This document shows positions 48,541-58,957 of a stretch of 64,000 bases of DNA, in pieces (position 1 is the stretch's first letter; each line of letters begins with the position of its first letter). The position numbers were made by a program, and so were the translations under genes. Origin of the DNA: Enterobacter cloacae subsp. cloacae ATCC 13047 (lineage in GTDB: Bacteria > Pseudomonadota > Gammaproteobacteria > Enterobacterales > Enterobacteriaceae); the NCBI RefSeq assembly GCF_000025565.1, contig NC_014121.1:2914001-2978000 (forward strand), in the 5' to 3' direction. The notes beneath the pieces are model-generated. The model made no database searches, was not told the origin of the DNA, and saw nothing but the letters and a program-made list of their open reading frames with translations.

Positions 48541-48918
48541 GGAACATACAGCTCTGGTGGTCATTCCGTTCACTTTATGTTCCTTGCTACTCTGTAACGA
48601 TATGACCCGTGAACGTGCCAGGGTGGCTCAATCGCCACCACCCTGGCAACCCGGGCTCCCGGCGGTAAATCGCCGCTTCGCGGTACCTTCGGCTTATTCC
48701 TTCCGGCTTATCGGGGACGGGCGGATGTAACGTCCCTGTAAAGCCGCCCTCTCGGCGCATCCCTGCGCCTCGCCCCGGCCTGCAGGAAACGCCTCAGCGA
48801 TTTACAGCCGGACCAGGGCATCGCTGAATGCCCGCAGTCATTCTGAAGGCTGCGTTATTGCTTCTGTTTGTGAATGACTGAGGAACCCTCAGCCCACAGG
48901 GAGAGGGAAAAAGGTTAA
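48541..48918. other. Gene-free, highly structured intergenic region
   Basis: No reading frame of useful length is present. The stretch contains several perfect inverted repeats: GCCAGGGTGG / CCACCCTGGC (48617-48626, 48638-48647), GTAAATCGC / GCGATTTAC (48665-48673, 48797-48805), GGGCAT / ATGCCC (48816-48821, 48828-48833) and CAGTCATTC / GAATGACTG (48835-48843, 48872-48880). It is bracketed by family A repeat copies in opposite orientation. It could be a non-autonomous repeated element or an unrecognised structured RNA. Its identity is unknown to me. Confidence 0.5.
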
Positions 48919-48947
48919 AAAAAATCCGCCACATGGGCGGATTTTTT
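48919..48947. terminator. Terminator of ompX (bidirectional)
   Basis: A perfect 12-bp stem AAAAAATCCGCC / GGCGGATTTTTT with an ACATG loop, 19 bp beyond the ompX stop codon on the minus strand. A and T runs on both sides allow termination in both directions. Confidence 0.9.
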
Positions 48948-48965
48948 ACTGGCTCACCGAAGTGA

Positions 48966-49484
48966 TTAGAAGCGGTAACCTACGCCCGCGATCCAGGTGC
49001 CAACGTCAACGTTGCGGATACGGCTCTGCTCATAGGAGAAGTCCAGAGCAACGTCTTCGATTGGGTTGAACTGCAGACCCGCGCCATAGGAGAAGCCGTA
49101 GTCGCTGTTGCTTGCAGTGCGGTTCAGACCCTGGTTTTCGGTCTGCTGGAATTTACCGTAGCCAACACCTACAACACCGTAGATGCTTGCCCAGTCGTTG
49201 ATACGGTAAGCTGGACCAGCGGTGATGCCGTAGTACTGGCCTTTGTTGTATGCGCCGTTTTCAGAACGATCTTTCTCGGTGTAGGTGAAAGAACCGATCA
49301 CGCCCAGTGGGTTGTTATCCTGCTCGTAACGATACTTCAGGTTGAAACCGTTAGCTTTGTTCATTACGCCCTGCATATCGCTCTGAGCGTAACCACCGGT
49401 AACAGTGGAAGTAGCAGCTACAGCGGTACCTGCGGAAACAGCCAGTACAGCGGCCAGTGCTGAAAGACATGCAATTTTTTTCAT
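48966..49484 (-). CDS. ompX: Outer membrane protein OmpX
   Basis: A 172-residue outer membrane protein of the Ail/OmpX/PagC family, an eight-stranded beta-barrel with long, variable surface loops. A signal peptide (MKKIACLSALAAVLAVSAGTA, cleaved before ATSTVTGGYAQ) precedes alternating amphipathic strands, and the protein ends in the terminal aromatic VGYRF needed for barrel insertion. E. coli OmpX has 171 residues; the family was first described in Enterobacter cloacae. The ATG at 49484 with GAGG upstream is the start. It is probably a target of envelope stress small RNAs, as in relatives. Confidence 0.95.
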   Translation of the reverse strand: MKKIACLSALAAVLAVSAGTAVAATSTVTGGYAQSDMQGVMNKANGFNLKYRYEQDNNPLGVIGSFTYTEKDRSENGAYNKGQYYGITAGPAYRINDWASIYGVVGVGYGKFQQTENQGLNRTASNSDYGFSYGAGLQFNPIEDVALDFSYEQSRIRNVDVGTWIAGVGYRF

Positions 49485-49838
49485 AACCACCTCAAATGTG
49501 CTTCAAGTAAATCCGTAAGTTTTAAATATATCAAAAAAATTTGCGAAACTCTTTGTGATTCGTGATGTCTAACGGGACCTTTCCTGTAACAGAACGTTTC
49601 CAGAATCAGTTATCTTGTTCAAATCACAAAGGATTTCTGTTGCTAAATACTCATACTGCGCGTCAACGCCGTTACATTCATCCAGATTATTCCTAATCTG
49701 ACAGGCGATAAAACCAGCAACGCTTATCCATTTTACGGATTTTCCCTGGTTTTTTTTCAACAGTAGCTCAACCGTTGCGCCATATTTCAATTACACTGCG
49801 GCTTTTACCCTATTTGACAAAAATTGACAGGAGAAAGG

Positions 49839-50726
49839 ATGCCAGGGATATCCCGCACGTCATCGGTCTGGATGCCGGTTGCTGTAATTCTGATTGCGAT
49901 GCTGTCTATACAGAGTGGCGCGTCCCTCGCGAAATCGCTCTTTCCACTGGTAGGCGCACCGGGGGTGACTGCCCTGCGTATCGCTTTGGGTACCCTGATC
50001 CTCGTGGTCATTTTTAAACCCTGGCGGTTGCGCGTCAAAAAAGAGCAGCGCCTCCCGCTGCTTTTCTACGGGCTGGCGCTGGGGGCCATGAATTATATGT
50101 TCTATCTCTCTATCCAGACCATTCCGCTGGGGATTGCCGTCGCGCTGGAATTTACCGGCCCGCTGGCGGTGGCCCTTTTCTCCTCCCGACGGCCTGTCGA
50201 TTTTATCTGGGTGGTGTTAGCCGTTCTGGGGTTGTGGTTCCTCTTGCCGCTTGGCCAGAGCGTCTCTGAAATCGACCTGACGGGTGCCGCGCTGGCTCTG
50301 GGCGCCGGAGCCTGCTGGGCAGTGTATATCCTCACGGGTCAGCGCGCCGGCGAAGAGCACGGCCCGGCGACCGTGGCGCTGGGCTCGCTCATTGCCGCCA
50401 TCATCTTTGTTCCGCTGGGTATGGCTCAGGCGACGGACTCTATCTGGCAGTGGTCAGTAATGCCGGTGGGTTTTGCTGTCGCCATCCTCTCAACGGCTCT
50501 GCCTTATTCACTGGAGATGATTGCCCTCACGCGGCTGCCGACGCGCATCTTCGGTACCCTGATGAGCATGGAGCCTGCACTGGCCGCCATCTCCGGTATG
50601 GTATTCCTTGGGGAAACCCTCACCTTTACCCAGACGCTGGCGCTGTGCTCCATTATTGCGGCGTCGATGGGGTCAACGCTCACCATGCGCCCTGAGCCAA
50701 AAGTTGAGAAAGTGGACATCCGCTAA
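49839..50726 (+). CDS. rhtA: Threonine/homoserine exporter RhtA
   Basis: The 295-residue inner-membrane transporter of the DMT/EamA family has ten hydrophobic spans in two EamA repeats, and exports threonine and homoserine. Characteristic segments are ASLAKSLFPLVGAPGVTALR and LGETLTFTQTLAL. The ATG at 49839 has AGGAG upstream and gives exactly the E. coli length. The 354-bp region before it, shared with ompX, contains no convincing gene. Confidence 0.95.
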   Translation: MPGISRTSSVWMPVAVILIAMLSIQSGASLAKSLFPLVGAPGVTALRIALGTLILVVIFKPWRLRVKKEQRLPLLFYGLALGAMNYMFYLSIQTIPLGIAVALEFTGPLAVALFSSRRPVDFIWVVLAVLGLWFLLPLGQSVSEIDLTGAALALGAGACWAVYILTGQRAGEEHGPATVALGSLIAAIIFVPLGMAQATDSIWQWSVMPVGFAVAILSTALPYSLEMIALTRLPTRIFGTLMSMEPALAAISGMVFLGETLTFTQTLALCSIIAASMGSTLTMRPEPKVEKVDIR

Positions 50727-50969
50727 TACCGTATATTCTGCATGGCCTCGGTGCCATGCAGAATAAAGGCCAGTTCTGTATTATTTATAATTTCTTACAT
50801 TCTTCGTCATCGAAAAGTCATATTTCTCTCGCCCTTAATGGGAAATAGAGAATTAAGATTGATCTGTGTCAATTTTAAAAAATACCATATGGTTCAACCA
50901 GTTAATAATTCAACTCCCTTCTTGCTATTAAACCAATAGGCACAGCCAAACCGCAGGGAAAAAATCCGG

Positions 50970-50980
50970 TGCTATACTTA
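50970..50980 (+). promoter_or_regulatory. dps promoter, extended -10 element
   Basis: TGC-TATACTT is an extended -10 with a C just upstream of the hexamer, a form favoured by sigma-S. It lies about 48 bp before the dps start and agrees with the E. coli dps promoter as I remember it. The remaining upstream part of this 299-bp region is AT-rich with no gene. Confidence 0.65.
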
Positions 50981-51004
50981 GTTCCGTAATTACCTGGGAC
51001 ATAA

Positions 51005-51529
<525 letters not shown>

Positions 51530-51548
51530 TCCATACGAATTTTCTATC

Positions 51549-51574
51549 AAACCCTCGCCTCTGGTGAGGGTTTT
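51549..51574 (+). terminator. Terminator of dps
   Basis: AAACCCTCGCC-TCT-GGTGAGGGTTTT, an 11-bp stem with one G-T pair and a short T-run, 20 bp after the dps stop. Confidence 0.85.
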
Positions 51575-51719
51575 GCACATTTATGGTGCACACTTTTCCA
51601 CTGAGACGCTGCAAACGTGAAAGAAATGTAATAATCACCTCACACAACCGTTAACGGAAGATTGTTTTTTCATCATTATTTGCGCTAAATATCTCCCCGT
51701 CAGTTGAGCCAAACGACGC

Positions 51720-51734
51720 GCACCAAAACGGTGC
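51720..51734 (+). promoter_or_regulatory. NtrC-like site upstream of glnH
   Basis: GCACC-AAAAC-GGTGC matches the NtrC consensus core GCAC(C)-N5-GGTGC with perfect arms. It lies about 90 bp upstream of the sigma-54-like promoter, the usual range for NtrC activation under nitrogen limitation. Confidence 0.7.
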
Positions 51735-51818
51735 TCCACCTTGGTGCAATCAGACATCATTGCCACGCTTATTGTGCAATGCATGACATCCTCCCCTTTG
51801 CAAAACAACAGCTTGTAA

Positions 51819-52634
<816 letters not shown>

Positions 52635-52658
52635 TTTTACCTGAATTCAGGTTTGTAA

Positions 52659-52690
52659 CGCCCGGTGACGCTCATGCTTGCCGGGCCTAC
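52659..52690. repeat. REP (family B) element inside the glnHPQ operon
   Basis: CGCCCGGTGACGCTCATGCTTGCCGGGC lies between glnH and glnP. REP elements inside operons can stabilise the upstream message, which would favour excess production of the binding protein GlnH. Confidence 0.8.
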
Positions 52691-52727
52691 GTTTTTCGTT
52701 TTTCACCACGGTATACAGGAATACATC

Positions 52728-53387
52728 ATGCAGTTTGACTGGAGCGCCATCTGGCCTGCCATTCCTCTCTTGCTTGAAGGCGCTAAAATGACCCTGTGGA
52801 TTTCGGTCCTCGGTCTGGTTGGCGGGTTGATTATCGGTCTTGTCGCCGGTTTCGCCCGCACCTACGGTGGCTGGATTGCAAACCACATCGCACTGGTTTT
52901 CATCGAAGTGATCCGCGGCACGCCTATTGTCGTACAGGTCATGTTCATCTACTTCGCCCTGCCAATGGCCTTCACCGACCTGCGCATCGACCCGTTCAGC
53001 GCCGCCGTCGTGACCATTATGATCAACTCAGGTGCCTACATCGCGGAAATTACGCGCGGTGCGGTGCTGTCGATTCATAAAGGCTTCAGTGAAGCGGGTC
53101 TGGCGTTAGGTCTTTCGCGTCGCGAAACCATCCGTCACGTAATTCTGCCTCTGGCGCTGCGCCGCATGCTGCCGCCGCTGGGCAACCAGTGGATCATCAG
53201 TATCAAAGACACGTCGCTGTTCATCGTTATTGGCGTTGCTGAACTGACCCGCCAGGGCCAGGAGATCATTGCTGGCAACTTCCGTGCGCTGGAAATCTGG
53301 AGTGCGGTAGCCGTTGTCTACCTGATTATCACTCTGGTTCTGAGCTTCGTTCTGCGTCGTCTTGAAAGAAGGATGAAAATCCTGTGA
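52728..53387 (+). CDS. glnP: Glutamine ABC transporter permease GlnP
   Basis: The 219-residue permease of the His/Glu/Gln/Arg/opine type has about five hydrophobic helices and the EAA-loop segment [26 protein letters not shown] that docks Gln[14 protein letters not shown] is the conserved N-terminal signature of this group. The ATG at 52728 gives the exact E. coli length; an earlier in-frame start lies inside the REP element. It is overlapped by 4 bases by glnQ. Confidence 0.96.
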   Translation: MQFDWSAIWPAIPLLLEGAKMTLWISVLGLVGGLIIGLVAGFARTYGGWIANHIALVFIEVIRGTPIVVQVMFIYFALPMAFTDLRIDPFSAAVVTIMINSGAYIAEITRGAVLSIHKGFSEAGLALGLSRRETIRHVILPLALRRMLPPLGNQWIISIKDTSLFIVIGVAELTRQGQEIIAGNFRALEIWSAVAVVYLIITLVLSFVLRRLERRMKIL

Positions 53388-54106
53388 TTGAATTTAAAAA
53401 CGTATCCAAGCACTTTGGTCCAACCCAGGTGCTGCACAATATCGATCTGAGCATCAAACAGGGTGAAGTGGTTGTGATTATCGGGCCCTCTGGCTCCGGT
53501 AAATCCACGCTGCTGCGCTGCATCAATAAGCTGGAAGAGATCACCAGTGGCGATCTGATCGTCGATGGTCTGAAAGTGAATGATCCGAAAGTGGATGACC
53601 GTCTGATTCGTCAGGAAGCGGGCATGGTGTTCCAGCAGTTTTACCTGTTCCCGCACCTGACGGCGCTGGAAAACGTGATGTTTGGCCCGCTGCGCGTACG
53701 CGGTGCCAACAAAGCGGCGGCGGAAGCGCTGGCTAAAGATCTGCTGGCGAAAGTGGGCCTCGCAGAACGTGCTCACCACTACCCTTCAGAACTTTCCGGT
53801 GGACAACAGCAGCGTGTGGCTATCGCCCGCGCGCTGGCGGTTAAACCGAAAATGATGCTGTTTGATGAGCCAACCTCCGCACTCGACCCGGAGCTGCGCC
53901 ACGAGGTGCTGAAAGTCATGCAGGATCTGGCCGAAGAAGGCATGACGATGGTGATCGTGACCCACGAAATCGGCTTCGCTGAGAAAGTGGCATCCCGCCT
54001 TATCTTCATTGATAAAGGCCGTATCGCAGAAGACGGTAACCCGCAGGCGCTGATTGCAAACCCGCCAAGCCAGCGTTTGCAGGAGTTCCTGCAGCACGTC
54101 TCCTGA
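53384..54106 (+). CDS. glnQ: Glutamine ABC transporter ATP-binding protein GlnQ
   Basis: A 240-residue ABC ATPase with Walker [10 protein letters not shown], signature LSGGQQQR and Walker [14 protein letters not shown]. It powers glutamine import with GlnH and GlnP. The start is a GTG whose last two bases are part of the glnP stop (GTGA), so translation is coupled. The length equals E. coli GlnQ. A strong terminator follows. Confidence 0.96.
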   Translation: MIEFKNVSKHFGPTQVLHNIDLSIKQGEVVVIIGPSGSGKSTLLRCINKLEEITSGDLIVDGLKVNDPKVDDRLIRQEAGMVFQQFYLFPHLTALENVMFGPLRVRGANKAAAEALAKDLLAKVGLAERAHHYPSELSGGQQQRVAIARALAVKPKMMLFDEPTSALDPELRHEVLKVMQDLAEEGMTMVIVTHEIGFAEKVASRLIFIDKGRIAEDGNPQALIANPPSQRLQEFLQHVS

Positions 54107-54126
54107 TTACCAGACCTCTGAAATGC

Positions 54127-54152
54127 AAAGCCGGGCATGCCCGGCTTTTTTA
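54127..54152 (+). terminator. Terminator of glnHPQ
   Basis: AAAGCCGGGC-AT-GCCCGGCTTTTTT forms a GC-rich stem with a six-T tail, 20 bp after the glnQ stop. Confidence 0.9.
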
Positions 54153-54235
54153 CGCCAGATTGTTCCCAAAACACGCCCTTCGCTCCCTGCCCTCTATACT
54201 TATCATTTTGTTCGACATTTTCACCGGAGGGCACC

Positions 54236-56449
54236 GTGCCGTGGATCCTGCTGTTGTTGCTTAGCTTGTTTAGTGCGCCATCGATAGCCGTTGCTATCCC
54301 CGGCGTCACCACCGGAACGTCCACTGCGCAGCAAAAAACGCCTCCACCGGAACCGGATGCAGAAGAGAAAAAAGCCGCCTACAGTGCCCTTGCCGATGTG
54401 CTGGAAAACGACACCTCCCGGCAAGAGTTAGTCGATCAGCTGCGAAAAATTGCCGCCACACCGCCCCAGGAGCCCGTTCCAACCATCACCCCGCCGCCGG
54501 TAGAAGAGCAAAAAACGGTGCTGGAAAATGTGACTGAGGTTAGCCGCCACTATGCCGATGCCCTCTCCTCGCGCTTTGCCCAGCTCTATCGCAACCTGAT
54601 GGGCTCTTCGCACAAGCCCTTTAACCCCCGGACGTTTACCGCGGCTGCCACGCAATTTTTACTGCTGGCGTCCACCGTCTTCATTTTTTACTGGCTGGTG
54701 CGCCTGTGTGCGTGGCCCCTGTACCGAAAAATGGGGCAATGGGGTCGCAAGAAGAATCAGCAGAAAAGCAGCTGGTTGCATCTGCCGCTGATGATCGCCG
54801 CCGCGTTTATCATTGATTTACTGCTGCTGGCGCTGACGTTGTTTACAGGGCAATTGCTGGCCGACAGGCTGAATACCGGCAACAAAACTATCGCCTTCCA
54901 GCAGGCGCTGTTTCTGAATGCCTTCGCCGTAATTGAGTTCTTTAAGGCGCTGCTGCGGCTGATATTTTGCCCACGCGTGCCGGATCTTCGCCCTTTCACT
55001 ATTCGGGATAGCAGCGCCAGATACTGGGCGCTGCGTCTGAGCGTGCTCAGCGGGTTGATTGGTTATGGTCTGCTGGTTGCCGTGCCAATCATCTCCAACC
55101 AGGTGAACGTCCAGTCTGGTGCGCTGGCGAATGTGCTGATTATGATCTGCATTACCGTCTGGGCGCTCTACCTCATCTTCCATAACAAAAAGACGATCAC
55201 CGAGAGCTTGCTGCACCTGGCTGACCGTTCCCTCTCGTTCTTTAGCCTCTTTATTCGCGCTTTTGCCATGGTGTGGCACTGGCTGGCCAGCGCTTACTTC
55301 ATTGTGCTGTGCTTCTTCTCGCTGTTCGATCCCGGCAACAGCCTGAAATTTATGATGGGTGCCACGTTTAAAAGCCTGGCCATTATTGGCGTCGCGGCCT
55401 TTGTTTCTGGCCTGCTCTCTCGCTGGCTATCGAAAACCATTACCTTGTCTGCGCAGGTCCAGCGCAATTACCCGGAGCTGCAAAAACGGGTGAACGGCTG
55501 GCTTTCGGTTTCACTGAAGGTGGCGCGCATTCTCACCGTCTGTGTGGCGATTATGCTGCTGCTCAATGCCTGGGGACTGTTCGATTTCTGGAACTGGCTG
55601 CACAACGGCGCGGGGGAAAAGACCGTTGATATTTTAATTCGCATCGCGCTGATCCTGTTCTTCTCTGCCGTAGGCTGGACGCTGCTGGCCAGCCTGATTG
55701 AGAACCGCCTGGTCTCTGACATTCACGGCAGGCCGCTGCCAAGCGCGCGTGCCCGCACCTTGCTCACCCTGTTCCGCAACGCGCTGGCGGTTATCATCAG
55801 TACCATCACGATTATGATTGTGCTTTCGGAAATCGGCGTGAATATCGCGCCACTGCTGGCCGGTGCGGGTGCGCTGGGTCTGGCTATCTCCTTCGGCTCG
55901 CAGACGCTGGTGAAGGACATTATCACCGGTATCTTTATTCAGTTTGAAAACGGCATGAACACCGGGGATCTGGTGACCATCGGGCCGCTGACCGGCACCG
56001 TTGAGCGAATGTCGATTCGATCCGTCGGCGTGCGCCAGGACACCGGGGCGTACCACATTATTCCGTGGTCATCGATTACCACCTTCGCCAACTTCGTCCG
56101 GGGTATTGGCTCGGTGGTGGCAAATTACGATGTCGATCGTCATGAAGATGCCGATAAAGCCAAACAGGCGCTGCGGGATGCGGTAGATGAGATGATGACC
56201 ATGGAGGATATTCGCGGCCTGGTGATTGGCGAGCCGTCGTTTGCCGGTATTGTCGGGCTGACCAACACCGCCTTTACCCTGCGCGTGTCGTTCACCACCC
56301 AGCCGCTCAAACAGTGGACGGTACGTTTTGCCCTCGACAGCATGGTGAAAAAACACTTTGATCTGGCGGATGTGCGTATGCCGGTGCAGACGTATCAGGT
56401 GCTGCCGCCGCCTGCCTCGCCGCTCCCTCCGCAGGAGCCGACGCTGTAA
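54236..56449 (+). CDS. ybiO: Mechanosensitive channel of MscS family, YbiO
   Basis: The 737-residue inner-membrane channel opens on hypo-osmotic shock (E. coli YbiO, 741 residues, gives an MscM-type activity). A signal-like N-terminus (residues 1-19) precedes a periplasmic region rich in Pro/Glu, about eleven transmembrane helices, and the MscS core (LLAGAGALGLAISFGSQTLVKDIITG, then the beta domain with GDLVTIGPLTGTVERMSIRSVGVR). The start is a GTG at 54236 with GGAGG 5 bases upstream; a longer ATG-initiated frame overlaps the glnQ terminator and is not conserved. Confidence 0.93.
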   Translation: MPWILLLLLSLFSAPSIAVAIPGVTTGTSTAQQKTPPPEPDAEEKKAAYSALADVLENDTSRQELVDQLRKIAATPPQEPVPTITPPPVEEQKTVLENVTEVSRHYADALSSRFAQLYRNLMGSSHKPFNPRTFTAAATQFLLLASTVFIFYWLVRLCAWPLYRKMGQWGRKKNQQKSSWLHLPLMIAAAFIIDLLLLALTLFTGQLLADRLNTGNKTIAFQQALFLNAFAVIEFFKALLRLIFCPRVPDLRPFTIRDSSARYWALRLSVLSGLIGYGLLVAVPIISNQVNVQSGALANVLIMICITVWALYLIFHNKKTITESLLHLADRSLSFFSLFIRAFAMVWHWLASAYFIVLCFFSLFDPGNSLKFMMGATFKSLAIIGVAAFVSGLLSRWLSKTITLSAQVQRNYPELQKRVNGWLSVSLKVARILTVCVAIMLLLNAWGLFDFWNWLHNGAGEKTVDILIRIALILFFSAVGWTLLASLIENRLVSDIHGRPLPSARARTLLTLFRNALAVIISTITIMIVLSEIGVNIAPLLAGAGALGLAISFGSQTLVKDIITGIFIQFENGMNTGDLVTIGPLTGTVERMSIRSVGVRQDTGAYHIIPWSSITTFANFVRGIGSVVANYDVDRHEDADKAKQALRDAVDEMMTMEDIRGLVIGEPSFAGIVGLTNTAFTLRVSFTTQPLKQWTVRFALDSMVKKHFDLADVRMPVQTYQVLPPPASPLPPQEPTL

Positions 56450-56453
56450 CCGA

Positions 56454-56485
56454 GCCGGGTGGCGGCTTCGCCTTACCCGGCTTAC
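56454..56485. repeat. REP (family B) element
   Basis: GCCGGGTGGCGGCTTCGCCTTACCCGGC between the convergent ends of ybiO and rlmF. Confidence 0.85.
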
Positions 56486-56494
56486 GACGGCGTG

Positions 56495-57403
56495 CTATTT
56501 GCGACGTTTGTTATCGTCCATAAACGTCCAGGCGATAAAGCGGCTCTGTTTTTGTCCCTGCGCCATCTCTTTTTTCACCACCTTCACGGCACCGGCTTCG
56601 GTCAGCGCGCGGTAGAGCGGCGGCAGGTTATCGCCGCGCGAAACCAGGGTGGTAAACCATTTCACCTGGCGGGCAAACTGTTTACTTTCCGCGATCATGC
56701 GCAGGATAAACGCCACCTCGCCCCCTTCGCACCACAGCTCCTGCTGCTGGCCGCCGAAGTTGAGCGCGCCATCTTCAGCCTGACCCAGATTGCGACGCTT
56801 ACGTTCGCTCCCGGCGCGGGCGGCAGCCGCTGAATCATGGAATGGCGGGTTGCAGAGGGTGGCGTCGTAGTGCTCGTTCTTGTGGATAATGCCGTTGAAA
56901 ATAGAGGCGGCATCTTTCTGACGGCGTAAGCGAATAGACCGACTTAAGCCAGGATTGGCATTAATGATCGCCTGCGCGCTGGCAAACGCCTCAGCGCCAA
57001 TTTCGCTCCCGGTAAAGCGCCAGTGATATTCATGCACGCCGATGAGCGGATAAATCAGGTTCGCGCCGGTCCCAATATCCAGAACCGTGGCCTGCTGAGG
57101 AATAACGCCGCCACGATCGTCAGCCAGAAGATCGGCAAGATAGTGGAGATAATCGGCACGCCCCGGCACGGGCGGGCAGAGAAAGCCTTCCGGGATATCC
57201 CAGTGCGTAACGCCGTAAAAATGCGCCAGCAGGGCTTTATTCAGCATTTTTACCGCCTGCGGGTCGGCAAAGTTGACCGAAGGCTCACCGGCTGGGGTCT
57301 GCACGATGTAGTCCTGCAGCGGAGGGCAGCTCTGGCATAACGCCTTCATGTCATAGCGGCTGCGGTGGCGATTTCGCGGGTGTAATCCCGGCTTGGAAGT
57401 CAT
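56495..57403 (-). CDS. rlmF: 23S rRNA (adenine1618-N6)-methyltransferase RlmF
   Basis: A 302-residue SAM-dependent methyltransferase that modifies A1618 of 23S rRNA. The SAM-binding motif is [16 protein letters not shown], and the catalytic NPPF motif is in [19 protein letters not shown]. The start [18 protein letters not shown] aligns with E. coli RlmF (308). The C-terminus is a few residues shorter than in E. coli but the core is complete. Confidence 0.95.
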   Translation of the reverse strand: MTSKPGLHPRNRHRSRYDMKALCQSCPPLQDYIVQTPAGEPSVNFADPQAVKMLNKALLAHFYGVTHWDIPEGFLCPPVPGRADYLHYLADLLADDRGGVIPQQATVLDIGTGANLIYPLIGVHEYHWRFTGSEIGAEAFASAQAIINANPGLSRSIRLRRQKDAASIFNGIIHKNEHYDATLCNPPFHDSAAAARAGSERKRRNLGQAEDGALNFGGQQQELWCEGGEVAFILRMIAESKQFARQVKWFTTLVSRGDNLPPLYRALTEAGAVKVVKKEMAQGQKQSRFIAWTFMDDNKRRK

Positions 57404-57646
57404 GGCATTCTCCTTTAAACAGCGGCGTAAGATACCCTGTCCGGGAGCAACGGTAAATATCTCTCTGCTGTGCGCAAAAAAACGCCATAAATCAGTGACC
57501 TTTATGTCGCTGATCTGTCAGCGAATTGTCAATTTATATCGTTCAAAAAATAAGCAGATCATCATCAAATTTTTGCGCTAAATCACACTCGTCAGGCTTC
57601 TAAACTTAAAGGGAATCACCTGTTGTTTCCCCCTGAGGATGTGATT

Positions 57647-57913
57647 ATGAAAAAATACCTGACTCTTGTTGTTATCGCTGGCGCGCTGGCGAGTGCGTCA
57701 TTTTCTGCCATGGCCGTTCAGTCACTGACCGAAAGTACCGATACCAGCCAGCTGCGCCCCGCAGGCACCGTCTCGGTAAGCCGTGCAAGTAACCTTGACG
57801 ATCTGCAAAACAAGCTGGCCGAAAAAGCGCGCGAAGAAGGTGCGAAAGGCTTCGTGGTGAATTCCGCTGGCGGCGATAACCATATGTATGGCACAGCAAC
57901 CATCTATAAATAA
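57647..57913 (+). CDS. mcbA: YdgH/BhsA/McbA-like periplasmic protein McbA
   Basis: An 88-residue secreted protein of the DUF1471 family. A signal peptide ends near SAMA-VQSL, and the compact C-terminal domain has the family ending GTATIYK. E. coli McbA (86 residues) is induced by the biofilm regulator McbR and affects colanic acid. Position, size and sequence fit mcbA; among paralogues, YbiJ downstream is the closest neighbour. The ATG at 57647 has CTGAGGATG upstream. Confidence 0.82.
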   Translation: MKKYLTLVVIAGALASASFSAMAVQSLTESTDTSQLRPAGTVSVSRASNLDDLQNKLAEKAREEGAKGFVVNSAGGDNHMYGTATIYK

Positions 57914-57924
57914 GTTCCCCTTCC

Positions 57925-57960
57925 GAGAACCACTGCATCTGGCTGACAGATGCAGTTCTC
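57925..57960. other. Stem-loop between mcbA and ybiI
   Basis: GAGAAC-CA-CTGCATCT and AGATGCAGTTCTC pair as a long stem with a two-base bulge and a GGCTGAC loop. No T-run follows. It may protect the mcbA message 3' end or end transcription in another way. Confidence 0.5.
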
Positions 57961-58030
57961 ACCCCCTGTCTTGACTGTACGTTTTTTGACCCCACATTAA
58001 TAAGATACACACCGAACGTGAGGATAAGCC

Positions 58031-58297
58031 ATGGCTTCCGGATGGGCGAATGATGACGCCGTTAACGAACAGATCAACAGTACCATTGAAGATGCCGTTG
58101 CCCGTGCTCGCGGTGAAATTCCGCGCGGGGAAAGTTTAACGGAATGTGAAGAGTGCGGAGAAACGATTCCGGAAGCGCGCCGTAAAGCCATGCCCGGCGT
58201 ACGGTTATGCGTCTCCTGCCAGCAGAATAAAGATTCAAAAAATAAATCACATTCAGGATATAATCGCAGAGGATCGAAAGACAGCCAGTTACGTTGA
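58031..58297 (+). CDS. ybiI: DksA/TraR-type zinc finger protein YbiI
   Basis: An 88-residue protein equal in length to E. coli YbiI. The C4 zinc finger is formed by CEECG and CVSCQ, and the C-terminus YNRRGSKDSQLR is conserved exactly. Related proteins bind the secondary channel of RNA polymerase, but no function for YbiI is established. AGGATAAGCC precedes the ATG. In E. coli fiu and ybiX lie between ybiI and mcbA; they are absent here. Confidence 0.93.
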   Translation: MASGWANDDAVNEQINSTIEDAVARARGEIPRGESLTECEECGETIPEARRKAMPGVRLCVSCQQNKDSKNKSHSGYNRRGSKDSQLR

Positions 58298-58582
58298 CTT
58301 TCCTTTACCGAAGTTCACCGCGCAAGCGATTTCCTTTACGCTCACGATTTTTTAACAGGCGCGTAGCAAAATGTGCCATGAATCATGCGTCTGTAAACCG
58401 GAGCGACAAGAACTGTAAATTGCCCTTCTGAATTTATTAATATTCAATAAGTTATTTGTCATTCAATTTTTTTGAGCAACCACGTCAATTCTCTTCGATT
58501 TTATCTGCCGAAAAAAAACGTGATACTTATCACATCGACGGAACATCGTCCCCTTAACAGAAAAACCTGCGAGAGATTAATT

Positions 58583-58843
58583 ATGAAAACCATCAAATAT
58601 GCTGTTGCTGCTGTTGCCCTGTCCGCTCTGTCTTTTGGCGCTTTCGCTGTAGAGCCCGTTTCTTCTGCTCAGGCACAGAACATGAATAAAGTAGGTGTGG
58701 TGAGTGCTGATGGCGCAACCACGCTGGACGGTCTGGAAGCCAAACTGGCTGAGAAAGCGGCAGCGGCCGGTGCAAGCGGATACACCATCACCTCCGCTAA
58801 CGGCAATAACAAGCTGAGCGGTACCGCGGTTATCTACAAATAA
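58583..58843 (+). CDS. ybiJ: YdgH/BhsA/McbA-like periplasmic protein YbiJ
   Basis: An 86-residue secreted protein of the DUF1471 family with the same length as E. coli YbiJ. The signal peptide ends around SFGAFA-VEPV, and AQNMNKVGVVSADGATTLDGLEAKLAEKAA is followed by the family ending GTAVIYK. ATG 58583 is preferred; the longer upstream open frame is not conserved. Its function is unknown; relatives respond to envelope or acid stress. It is a paralogue of the McbA-like gene at 57647. Confidence 0.92.
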   Translation: MKTIKYAVAAVALSALSFGAFAVEPVSSAQAQNMNKVGVVSADGATTLDGLEAKLAEKAAAAGASGYTITSANGNNKLSGTAVIYK

Positions 58844-58925
58844 TCGACTGAATTAATGCTCCACCCTCACCATACCCTCTGGTGAGCTGCTCCAACCCTC
58901 ATTGACCCTGTTGTTACCCTTGCTT

Positions 58926-58955
58926 GCCCGTCCGCCACTGGACGGGCTTTTTTTT
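58926..58955 (+). terminator. Terminator of ybiJ
   Basis: GCCCGTCC-GCCACT-GGACGGGC followed by eight T residues; a textbook terminator between convergent ybiJ and ybiB. Confidence 0.93.
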
Positions 58956-58957
58956 GC

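Noticed and set aside
49569..49790. A 73-codon minus-strand frame between ompX and rhtA
   Set aside because: It would need a TTG start without a ribosome site, and I recognise no family. The composition is less biased than a typical shadow frame, so transcript data could revive it.
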